DNA of 33,091 bases from Candidatus Stahliibacteriota bacterium (lineage in GTDB: Bacteria; Hydrothermota; Tepidihabitantia; SM23-42). Each line of letters begins with the position of its first letter. The stretch's first letter is position 1. Under the pieces are notes generated by a model. It worked only from the letters and a program-made list of their open reading frames with translations, was not told the DNA's origin and did not search any database. This document shows positions 1 through 7,272 of this stretch, in pieces. Both the position numbers and the translations under genes were made by a program. The DNA lies in the NCBI GenBank assembly GCA_030602565.1, contig JAUVZL010000031.1:1-33091 (forward strand). The letters run 5' to 3'.

Positions 1-890
1 CTTTGGATTTACTGCCGGTAGTGATTGATCAGACGACGATTCGTGGGGTGGAGGTTATTTCGACGAGTGTGCCTTTTGAGGGACGGGCTTTACCAATTGG
101 TTTAACCAGTTTTGAGTATGGTTTAATGGAAGGTAGTCAGAATGATATTGAGTGGGGTTTTTTTAAAACATTAATTGATCGATTGCCGGCGCGACTGGCA
201 GCTGTTTTTATTTTGGATCGTGGTTATAGTCGGGTACAGTTGATGCGTGATTTCAGTAGTCATGCGGCATTATTTATTATTCGTGGGTGTCGGAATGTGA
301 GTGTTAAAGTTGGTCGGCGTTGGTTGTCATTAGGTCGATTAAAGTATCGTCTCGGAAAAGTGGTGCGCTATCGTAATGTACTTTTGCGCCGGCATGATAG
401 TGAGTTAGTAGATATTATTGTTTATCGTGAACGTGGGTTTAAAGAGCCTTGGTTTTTAGTAGTGCCCCCAGGTTGTGAGGGGATCCTTACTACTGAGAAG
501 GTGGTAGAATTATACCGTGAGCGTATGCAGATTGAGGTTAAGTTTCGAGATTTTAAGACTCATTTAGGTGTTCGTGGGTTGAAACTTGAAGTACGTAAGG
601 GAGAGCGGCTACTTCGTCTTTTGGTTGGATTAGCGCTTTGCTATATCATTTTAGTAGTCTTGGGTGCTAGTAAGTTAGGGCAAGAGATTCGTCCATTAGT
701 AGAGATTCCCCGGCGACAAGCTCGTCATGGAACAAAGCGGACATTGAGTGTTTTATTAATTGGATGTCGTCTTTTATCGGACCCTTTTCTTCTTCCAGTA
801 AAAGTTATCATTAATGCTTTAAGGTATTTACTTCTTTTAGTAAAAGAGAATAAAGGGTGTATCAGCATCCTATCTTCTCCTCCGCCTTAA
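1..890 (+). mobile_element. Partial IS4-family insertion sequence (left part outside window)
   Basis: The stretch is occupied by the 3' part of an IS4-type transposase gene. The left end of the element lies before base 1, so its terminal inverted repeats cannot be paired and the right boundary is not fixed; it probably lies shortly after the stop codon, in the AT-rich sequence around 890-930. No target duplication can be called. Confidence 0.6.
3..890 (+). CDS. IS4-family DDE transposase, 5'-truncated by window edge
   Basis: This enzyme would cut and join the ends of its own insertion sequence using an RNase H-like DDE active site. Of the 295 residues visible, D9 (in VIDQTT) and D72 (in LDRGY) fit the first two catalytic aspartates. 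The third region contains YRERMQIEVKFRDFK, which matches the IS4 signature Y-(2)-R-(3)-E-(6)-K exactly at Y171, R174, E178 and K185. A hydrophobic, basic tail follows. The frame is open to the window edge, so the TTG at base 3 is not a real start; about 60-100 N-terminal residues, including the DNA-binding part, are probably missing. Frequent CGT and GTT codons differ somewhat from neighbouring genes, as expected for a mobile gene. The catalytic core looks intact. Confidence 0.9.
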   Translation: MDLLPVVIDQTTIRGVEVISTSVPFEGRALPIGLTSFEYGLMEGSQNDIEWGFFKTLIDRLPARLAAVFILDRGYSRVQLMRDFSSHAALFIIRGCRNVSVKVGRRWLSLGRLKYRLGKVVRYRNVLLRRHDSELVDIIVYRERGFKEPWFLVVPPGCEGILTTEKVVELYRERMQIEVKFRDFKTHLGVRGLKLEVRKGERLLRLLVGLALCYIILVVLGASKLGQEIRPLVEIPRRQARHGTKRTLSVLLIGCRLLSDPFLLPVKVIINALRYLLLLVKENKGCISILSSPPP

Positions 891-1211
891 TTTTTTTAGT
901 ATATTCTCTTGTAGAAAACTAAAATAGATTCTTCGTAATCCGCTAATAATCATGGCAGATTCTTCAGAATGATAAGAAACGACAGAATAATATCAGCCCT
1001 AATTTAATCTGTTCTACAAAAGCAACTTCGAAAATAGCTTATTGAGTTACCTGGCAGTATAAAAACCACATACTACTAAAAAAAATACATGATACCTGTA
1101 AATATAATACCTTTTGCACCCTATGGTTAAAAATAACATATCAAAAACTGGGGGATGGCAAGGCGTGATACCTTCTTGACATTTAGGCAGAATTTTGTAC
1201 ACTATTGGTAC
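891..1211. other. AT-rich intergenic region upstream of the chemosensory operon
   Basis: No gene is supportable here. It separates the transposase from the receptor gene. A TATAAT hexamer at 1103-1108 has no convincing -35 partner. The best promoter is at 1176-1203. A reading frame from ATG 1155 would run into the receptor gene, but its first 19 residues look non-coding and lie over that promoter. Confidence 0.5.
1176..1203 (+). promoter_or_regulatory. Sigma70-type promoter for the chemosensory operon
   Basis: TTGACA (1176-1181) and TACACT (1198-1203) are separated by 16 bp. Eight bases later comes ATG 1212, so the expected transcription start falls at or just before the start codon, predicting a leaderless mRNA. 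No Shine-Dalgarno sequence precedes 1212. Confidence 0.6.
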
Positions 1212-4200
1212 ATGAATCGAAATCTAAAGGATATTGTAATTAACCGAATTAAAGCGCCGCTGGAGGAATATAATACTTCCTTTGGGGATCTTTTAAAAAC
1301 TAGTCAGCAAATGGAAAACCGGCTTATCAAAGACACCGAGCTTCTTTCTGAAATAAGGAGGAAATTCGATGTTCTGTCTGCGGCGGTTGAACTTGAGTTT
1401 GAGGGGATATCAGTTTTCGACCAGGAAATAAAAAAGACCAAAGAGATTCTTGAACAAAGTATTGTCAAGGTAAATGAATCTTTGGTCGTATCGAATCAGA
1501 TTTCAAGGGATCTTGACGATATCTCGCAATTCTTTGACAAAATCCACACCGATGCCTCACAACTTGATGACATTGTTAAAAATATCGCGATGGTGTCGGA
1601 TTCCATAGAAGTAGCTTCGCGTAATGCGGGTATAACTGCTTTTCACGCTGGTGAACAGGGAAGAGGGTTTGAAGTGATTTCCCGAGAAATGACTTTGCTT
1701 GTGAGAAGCGTACAAGAGCCAACAAAACTTATCCCTGAAGTTTCTGACGAAGTCGTTAAAGGAACCGTAGATCTGGGGCATGACCTACTGAGAATAAGTA
1801 GTATAATACATGATTTAAAGGAGATAAACGAACGGTTTTCCAGTATTACGAATGAACTTCTTGCATTGATCCCGAATATTGAGACTGGTATTAAAAGCCT
1901 TGCCGCGAGTGTGGTTTCGCAGAAGGATTTGCACCAGCTTTTGATGACTGAAAATGAACGTTCAGCACAATGGTTAAGCAGCATTTACAACACAGCCCGT
2001 TCTTCAGCGATTCTGGAACTATATTTAGAGGCTATGTTCCGTAGGGTTAGTAATATTCGCGAGAATCTTATGAGGGTTGAAGACAACACGTCTTTTGCAT
2101 GGATATTCAATACCTTAAAGGTTGCCTTGACCCATGCTTCAAAGAGCTATGCTAAGGGCATGGAGGAGCTATCTATCAAAGAGATTGGTCGAGGCGGTAT
2201 ACAGTCGTCAGAACGTTCGATTCTCCAACTGGTCAGTGAGGCTAATCAACTCTCTGGAGTTATCAGCAGCATTGCTGCAGAGATCAAGAACTGGTTAAAG
2301 ACAAATGGTGTAGCTTGTGAGGTTCTCACTAAAGGGATTGCTTTTTATCAGGATATCGTTAACATCCTTGCGTCATTGAATAAAAAACTCCACTCGATAC
2401 GGATAAGAGCAGAGCAGATAGAAAACCCGCTTTTTGATCTGAAGAAGATCACTGAGCGTTCACGGATACTTGGTCTGTATGCAAGTATTGAAAGTGCAAG
2501 GGGCGGTCAGTATGCAGAGTCGCTTGGCGTTGTAACCAAAGAGATAAAGGATCTATCAGACAAGACTACTTTATTTGTCACTGATATTGATGAAGTCGCC
2601 TCCAGTATGACTAAGAGTTTTGACAAACTATCCACATTCCTGATTAGGAGTATGAGTGATGTTGAACAGGGTGTTGGATCGTTGAGTGCCGCGATAGTTA
2701 TTCTTGAAAAAAACAAAGGATTGCTACAAAGCCTTGATAATCTTGGACAGGAAATGATCGGTTCAACCGATAAGATAAAAACACAATGTAATGACCTAGG
2801 TGCGTATGTAAGAGAACTCAACCTCGACTACGAAAACATAGAGCATGGTTTTAACAGCTACTCAGAGACAATCAATGCATGCGGTAAGACCGCTGAACAG
2901 TTATTGAATAGTGTTCGCTCCTATGATAAAGAATTTGCGGTCTTAACGCGGGAACGTAAGACTATTGTTTTTCATCAGTCAGTGGAACCGATACTACTTG
3001 ATCCAGCAAATAAAACTGATGCCCGCAGCCATGAAGTGATTGCACAGATATTCATCGGTTTATTGACCTTTGATTCAGCCAACCACATGGTTCCAGGTAT
3101 GGTTGATACGTTTTCAGTATCAAAGGATGGGTTGATTTGGGACTTCAAGATAAAGCGGGGTATTAAATTTCATAATGACGATGTGGTTACCACGCAAGAT
3201 ATTGCCAATTCCATAGCGCGTGTGAAAGCCGGTCCTAATGTTGGCTTCATTGATTATATCGATGATGTGGCGATCCTGGATGGTCTTAACATCAGGTTTA
3301 GTCTTAAGTTTCCTTATCTTCCTTTTCTCGCTAATCTGGCATGTGGTACGTGTGATATTACGCACCGGGATTTCTCGGTCGAAAACCCGATTGGCGCCGG
3401 CCCCTATAGATTTGTACATTGGGAAAAGGAAAAGGAACTCATCCTTGAGGTCTTCGAGGATTTTTTTGACGGTCGACCACCGATTGATAAAGTTATCATC
3501 AAGTTTACTCAGGATAGCAAAGAGGCGGTGCAGCGTTTCAGAGATGGTGAAATCTCGATTATGGCTGTTACCCCAGAGATCGTTAAGGAATTCTCACCCG
3601 ATGAAATCCTTTCCGGGCCGGGTTTATCCACTCAATATGTTGGTATTAATGTTTCACTAGATACCCCTTTCAAAAACAGAAAAGTCCGTCAGGCGATGAA
3701 CTATGCCATTGATAAGGAACACTTCAGCAATACTATAATGGAGGGGCAAGCCATGCCAGCCGGTGGTGTTTTCCCGCCTGGTATGTACGTCTATAACAAG
3801 GACTTGTCGGGTTACCGATGTGATTTGGATACTGCGAGACAGTTGATGCGTGAAGCAGGTTATGGTAGTGGTTTTGATAGTGCTTACCCTTTTGATATCC
3901 GAGACAGCGCAGCTGCCATCAAAAGAGCTGAGTACATAATCAAAAGTCTTGAAAAGATCGGCATAAAGCTTATACTTAATCCCCTATCATGGAATGATTT
4001 CTTAGAGCGGGGCTATCGTGGTGATAGTATTTTATGTATGAAGAGTTGGGTTTCGGATAACGGTGATCCTGACAATTTCCTTTATCCGTTGTTCCACTCA
4101 AAGAGTTTTGGACGTGCTGGCAATACTTCGTTCTACAGCAATCGCGAGGTGGACGCAGTGATTGAGTCCGCAAGATCTGAGCGGAGCAGTAAGAAGCGCC

Positions 4201-4358
4201 AGCAGATATATCAGGATGTCGAGCAGATGATAGTGGGTGACGCACCGTGGATATTTCTTTCTCATGCGGTTGATTCCTATGCGGTCAGTAAGGATATCGG
4301 CGGTTTTAAAGTCGATCCGTTTGGTATTATTAGATTTCGGTATTTGTGGAGCAGATGA
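1212..4358 (+). CDS. Soluble MCP-like receptor fused to a family 5 solute-binding domain
   Basis: This is the probable input receptor of the downstream CheA/CheW array. From ATG 1212 it has 1048 residues and no signal peptide, HAMP domain or membrane segment. The first 580 or so residues are mainly helical coiled coil. They contain two stretches resembling the MCP hairpin tip: about 143-153 (AFHAGEQGRGF) and about 424-439 (ASIESARGGQYAESLG), each followed by the usual VxxxE-L continuation. From about 583 to the end the sequence is a complete SBP_bac_5 (oligopeptide/dipeptide-binding) domain, starting like a mature binding protein (HQSVEPILLDPANKTDA) and including the IKRGIKFHND block. Known SBP_bac_5 proteins are normally extracytoplasmic; here the fold should be cytoplasmic. 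I chose ATG 1212 over in-frame ATG 1155 because the promoter lies between them. The ligand is unknown. The TGA overlaps the cheW start region. Confidence 0.85.
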   Translation: MNRNLKDIVINRIKAPLEEYNTSFGDLLKTSQQMENRLIKDTELLSEIRRKFDVLSAAVELEFEGISVFDQEIKKTKEILEQSIVKVNESLVVSNQISRDLDDISQFFDKIHTDASQLDDIVKNIAMVSDSIEVASRNAGITAFHAGEQGRGFEVISREMTLLVRSVQEPTKLIPEVSDEVVKGTVDLGHDLLRISSIIHDLKEINERFSSITNELLALIPNIETGIKSLAASVVSQKDLHQLLMTENERSAQWLSSIYNTARSSAILELYLEAMFRRVSNIRENLMRVEDNTSFAWIFNTLKVALTHASKSYAKGMEELSIKEIGRGGIQSSERSILQLVSEANQLSGVISSIAAEIKNWLKTNGVACEVLTKGIAFYQDIVNILASLNKKLHSIRIRAEQIENPLFDLKKITERSRILGLYASIESARGGQYAESLGVVTKEIKDLSDKTTLFVTDIDEVASSMTKSFDKLSTFLIRSMSDVEQGVGSLSAAIVILEKNKGLLQSLDNLGQEMIGSTDKIKTQCNDLGAYVRELNLDYENIEHGFNSYSETINACGKTAEQLLNSVRSYDKEFAVLTRERKTIVFHQSVEPILLDPANKTDARSHEVIAQIFIGLLTFDSANHMVPGMVDTFSVSKDGLIWDFKIKRGIKFHNDDVVTTQDIANSIARVKAGPNVGFIDYIDDVAILDGLNIRFSLKFPYLPFLANLACGTCDITHRDFSVENPIGAGPYRFVHWEKEKELILEVFEDFFDGRPPIDKVIIKFTQDSKEAVQRFRDGEISIMAVTPEIVKEFSPDEILSGPGLSTQYVGINVSLDTPFKNRKVRQAMNYAIDKEHFSNTIMEGQAMPAGGVFPPGMYVYNKDLSGYRCDLDTARQLMREAGYGSGFDSAYPFDIRDSAAAIKRAEYIIKSLEKIGIKLILNPLSWNDFLERGYRGDSILCMKSWVSDNGDPDNFLYPLFHSKSFGRAGNTSFYSNREVDAVIESARSERSSKKRQQIYQDVEQMIVGDAPWIFLSHAVDSYAVSKDIGGFKVDPFGIIRFRYLWSR

Positions 4359-4780
4359 TGGAAGCGATGATTGTTTTTCGGATTGGCGATGAACACATTG
4401 GTGTAGATATAAGCCAGGTTCGTGAAGTCACAGAAGCGCAAACTCCAGTCCCTGTACCGCGGTCTCCTGCATTCTTGGTCGGTTTGGTGAATATAAGGGG
4501 AGAAGTAATACCGGTTATCTCCTTAAAAAAGCGTTTAGGGCTTAGTGGTGAAGAAGCTGGTAACCTCTTGATTATTGTGGAAAACAAGGGAAGGCTTGCA
4601 GGTGTCAAAGTGGATGAATTGTTTGGCACAAAGAAGGTTATTGATGCGCACATTAACCGTCGTGCCGAGCTTCTTTCAACAAGAGAAGAAAAGGATTTTT
4701 TCGATGGCGTTTACGAAGCGGAAGGTAAACCAATACTTATTTTGAACTTGGGGAAAGTATTATCAAAGGAGGATAAATGA
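4355..4780 (+). CDS. cheW: CheW chemotaxis coupling protein
   Basis: CheW links receptor tips to the CheA P5 domain in the signalling array. The 141-residue product has the full CheW-like beta-barrel pattern: an N-terminal FRIGDEHIGVDISQVREV segment, a central VGLVNIRGEVIPVISL core with the conserved NIRG turn, and the C-terminal ILNLGKVL strand. In-frame starts exist at GTG 4346, ATG 4355 and ATG 4358. A GGAG at 4348-4351 fits 4358 best, and ATGA at 4355-4358 overlaps the receptor stop codon, so translation is coupled whichever is used. Length is normal for the family. Assignment is secure; the exact start is uncertain by one to four codons. Confidence 0.93.
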   Translation: MMEAMIVFRIGDEHIGVDISQVREVTEAQTPVPVPRSPAFLVGLVNIRGEVIPVISLKKRLGLSGEEAGNLLIIVENKGRLAGVKVDELFGTKKVIDAHINRRAELLSTREEKDFFDGVYEAEGKPILILNLGKVLSKEDK

Positions 4781-5136
4781 GGGTTTTGGTTGTGGATGAC
4801 GCAATGTTCATGCGTCGTATGCTCAGCGACATTTTAGAAAAAGGTGGGCATCTTATCTGTGGTGAGGCGGCGACTGGTAAAGAGGCAGTAGAACGTTATA
4901 AGGAATTGAAACCTGACCTTGTCACAATGGATATCATCATGCCTGATATGAGTGGTATTGAGGCGGTTAAGGAGATAAAGAAAATGGATAGCGAAGCAAA
5001 GATATTGATGGTATCAGCCATGGGGCAGCAGGCACTTGTTCTCGAAGCAGTCCAGGCTGGTGCGCTTGACTATGTTGTTAAACCTTTTCAACCATCAAGG
5101 GTTTTGGAGTCTATTGATCGGATTGTCGGAAAGTGA
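4777..5136 (+). CDS. cheY: CheY-like single-domain response regulator
   Basis: A stand-alone receiver domain of 119 residues, expected to accept phosphate from CheA and bind the motor or another output. The acid pocket is D7/D8, the phospho-acceptor D52 (in TMDIIMPDMSG), the switch residue S80 (in MVSAMG, Ser in place of the common Thr), Y99 and the invariant K102 (in VVKPF). No output domain follows. Its ATG shares ATGA with the cheW stop, so the two are translationally coupled, and cheA follows after one base. Position between cheW and cheA supports a chemosensory role rather than a transcriptional one. The downstream target is not shown by the sequence. Confidence 0.93.
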   Translation: MRVLVVDDAMFMRRMLSDILEKGGHLICGEAATGKEAVERYKELKPDLVTMDIIMPDMSGIEAVKEIKKMDSEAKILMVSAMGQQALVLEAVQAGALDYVVKPFQPSRVLESIDRIVGK

Positions 5137-5137
5137 T

Positions 5138-6661
5138 ATGGAGAGTTATTTAGAGCTGTTCATCAGCGAATTAGAAGAGTACATCAGGCAATTGAATAAA
5201 CAATTGCTAAACTTGGAATCGAACAACCGAGATACTTCATCAATAATTGAGGTTTTTCGTATTTTCCACACGATCAAAGGCATGGCACAGACCATGGGGC
5301 TTGATGGATTATCTGAGGTTAGCCATTCGATTGAGGACTTATTGGATGAGGCAAAAGAAAAGGGCGAAGTAAGTCCGAGCCTTGTTGATTTCCTCTTTAT
5401 TGCTGCTGATTTGCTTTCCAAATCTGCCGTGGCTTTGAGAAATAAGAAAGAGCTACCTCCAGTTCGTGACATCCTTGATTCGATGGCGAAAATCAAGAAG
5501 GGTGAAGTCTTGGAATACTACAAGGAGGAGCCAGGCACCAGGGATATTGGTGAGATACGCATCAAGATGGAGAAACTCGATACCCTATTCAATCTGGCAA
5601 ATGAATTGACGATTGCGCGATCCAGGCTGCTGAAATTAAATCAGACCCTAAAAGATACCAGCTTACAGAACCTTGCCGATACTGCTTCAAGGCTCATCTC
5701 TTCGTTACAGGATGAGGTTATGCACTTAAGGATGTTACCTCTGACAACAGTATTCGAGTTTTTTGCAAGGTGGTTTCGAGACGAGGCTAAACAACAAGGG
5801 AAAGAGGTTAGTCTTGAGATTGTCGGTGGTGAAATCGAGGTCGATCGTTCAATTGTTGATGTTCTCAAAGAACCGCTCATGCACCTAATACGAAATGCCC
5901 TTGACCATGGGATTGAAGCTCCTGCGGTCCAGCGTGAAAAAGGTAAGGTTGTGCTCAAGGCAGTGCGTGAGAAGGAGAGAATAAGGATTTCGGTTATTGA
6001 CAATGGCAAGGGCATCGATTTAGAAAAAGTCCGCCATAAAGCGATAAAGAACGGGTTGCTCAACGAAACTGAAGCTCAGCACTTGAGCCAAGAAGAATTG
6101 TTCCGACTTCTAACCCACCCTGCTTTTTCCACGAAAGATGAGGTTACTTCAATATCTGGGCGAGGTATTGGATTGGATATTGCAAATTCCACGGTCGGCA
6201 AACTTGGCGGTAAGCTTCTTATTTCCTCGCAACTTGGAGAGGGTTCTTGTTTCACACTTGAATTACCGCTGAGTCTTGCAATTATCCGTGCAATGATTTT
6301 CAAGTTAGACGGGCAGAGATTTGCACTACCTTTAAACTATATACAAGAGACATTTTATGCGCATGAAGATATGTTTCAGACTGTATATCACCGTGAGCTC
6401 TTTGCCCTGCGTGATGAGATACTGCCGTTGGTGAGGCTAAGCGACCGATTGGGCTGGATGGGAAAAAGAGGTAGAAAATCAGTGATTGTTGTTCAAACCC
6501 AAGCAAAGCGGCGCGGGTTTGTAATCGATGAAATCATTGACGAGGAGGAGGTTGTTGTCAAAAAATTGGATCCGTTGCTTACATCTCCTTTCTACTCAGG
6601 TTGTTCGATCTATGCAGATGGTTCGCCAGTATTGATATTAGACCCAAGGGGGTTTGGATGA
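5138..6661 (+). CDS. cheA: CheA sensor histidine kinase, short form without P2
   Basis: This is the kinase of the chemosensory array: it autophosphorylates on a P1 histidine and passes phosphate to CheY. From ATG 5138 (GGAAAG upstream) it has 507 residues. P1/HPt spans about 1-112 with H44 in FHTIKGMA. P3 dimerisation starts near 139 (EKLDTLFNLANEL). The P4 ATPase has the N box HLIRNALDHGIE (249-260), G1 DNGKGID (288-294) and G2 GRGIGLD (341-347). P5, the CheW-like domain, spans about 380-507. Only about 25 residues join P1 to P3, so the CheY/CheB-docking P2 domain is absent. Compared with about 650 residues in enteric CheA, the length difference is explained by this loss. The frame is open upstream inside cheY, but that part is not CheA-like. 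The stop overlaps the cheC ATG. Confidence 0.95.
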   Translation: MESYLELFISELEEYIRQLNKQLLNLESNNRDTSSIIEVFRIFHTIKGMAQTMGLDGLSEVSHSIEDLLDEAKEKGEVSPSLVDFLFIAADLLSKSAVALRNKKELPPVRDILDSMAKIKKGEVLEYYKEEPGTRDIGEIRIKMEKLDTLFNLANELTIARSRLLKLNQTLKDTSLQNLADTASRLISSLQDEVMHLRMLPLTTVFEFFARWFRDEAKQQGKEVSLEIVGGEIEVDRSIVDVLKEPLMHLIRNALDHGIEAPAVQREKGKVVLKAVREKERIRISVIDNGKGIDLEKVRHKAIKNGLLNETEAQHLSQEELFRLLTHPAFSTKDEVTSISGRGIGLDIANSTVGKLGGKLLISSQLGEGSCFTLELPLSLAIIRAMIFKLDGQRFALPLNYIQETFYAHEDMFQTVYHRELFALRDEILPLVRLSDRLGWMGKRGRKSVIVVQTQAKRRGFVIDEIIDEEEVVVKKLDPLLTSPFYSGCSIYADGSPVLILDPRGFG

Positions 6662-7272
6662 TTGATGCAAAGCGTTTGTCGCCAGAACAACTCGACGCCT
6701 TGAAAGAAGTGGCAAATATAGGGAGTGGTCACGCGGCAACTTCTTTATCCCAGTTGATGAACAAGAAAGTAATGGTTCGTGTTCCCAAGATCCTTACCGG
6801 GCCATTAGAAGACGTCATACTGAAGATTGCCGACCCCAATGATGTGGTGGTTTCTGTTTTATTGTACTTTCTTGGTGATTTGACAGGACGGACTTTGTTA
6901 ATTTATCCTTTTGAAGATGCTCAGGAGATCACATCGCTCTTGATGCCTACGGTGCAGGATAACTCAGCAGAGGTTCAGGAATCACTACTAAAGGAGGTAT
7001 CGAATATCCTTTCATGTTCCTACATGAATGCGTTAGGAGAACTCCTCGGGCTTTTGATTCTGCCGTCGGTACCTGGTATGATTGTAGATATGGTTGGTGC
7101 GGTGCTTTCTAGTGTTGTAATTGAATTCGGAGGCGAAAAGGACTACATTTTCTGTGTCGAGACAGAATTCGATTTCGGGGGTACGGAAAAACCGCTCAGC
7201 ACATTTTTCCTTCTTTTGCCAGACACCGCGAGTTTGGAATTGATATTGAAGAAACTGGATTTAGCAAAATGA
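6658..7272 (+). CDS. cheC: CheC-family CheY-P phosphatase
   Basis: CheC dephosphorylates CheY-P and resets the signal. The 204-residue product from ATG 6658 (ATGA overlap with the cheA stop) carries two copies of the family motif [DS]-x3-E-x2-N-x22-P. The first is D13, E17, N20, P43; the second is S109, E113, N116, P139. Both active sites are therefore complete, unlike CheX (one site) or FliY (extra domains). The length matches CheC. Known CheC proteins are often stimulated by CheD; no cheD lies in this window. The operon position beside cheA makes CheY D52-phosphate the likely substrate. The upstream in-frame start at 6601 lies inside cheA and was rejected. Confidence 0.9.
   Translation: MIDAKRLSPEQLDALKEVANIGSGHAATSLSQLMNKKVMVRVPKILTGPLEDVILKIADPNDVVVSVLLYFLGDLTGRTLLIYPFEDAQEITSLLMPTVQDNSAEVQESLLKEVSNILSCSYMNALGELLGLLILPSVPGMIVDMVGAVLSSVVIEFGGEKDYIFCVETEFDFGGTEKPLSTFFLLLPDTASLELILKKLDLAK

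Noticed and set aside
1155-1211. N-terminal extension of the receptor gene to ATG 1155
   Set aside because: The extension lies over a good promoter, has no proper Shine-Dalgarno spacing and its residues do not continue the coiled-coil pattern.
5036-5137. Upstream extension of cheA inside cheY
   Set aside because: The frame is open but those residues do not resemble a CheA P1 start, while ATG 5138 has a GGAAAG site and gives the normal HPt position.
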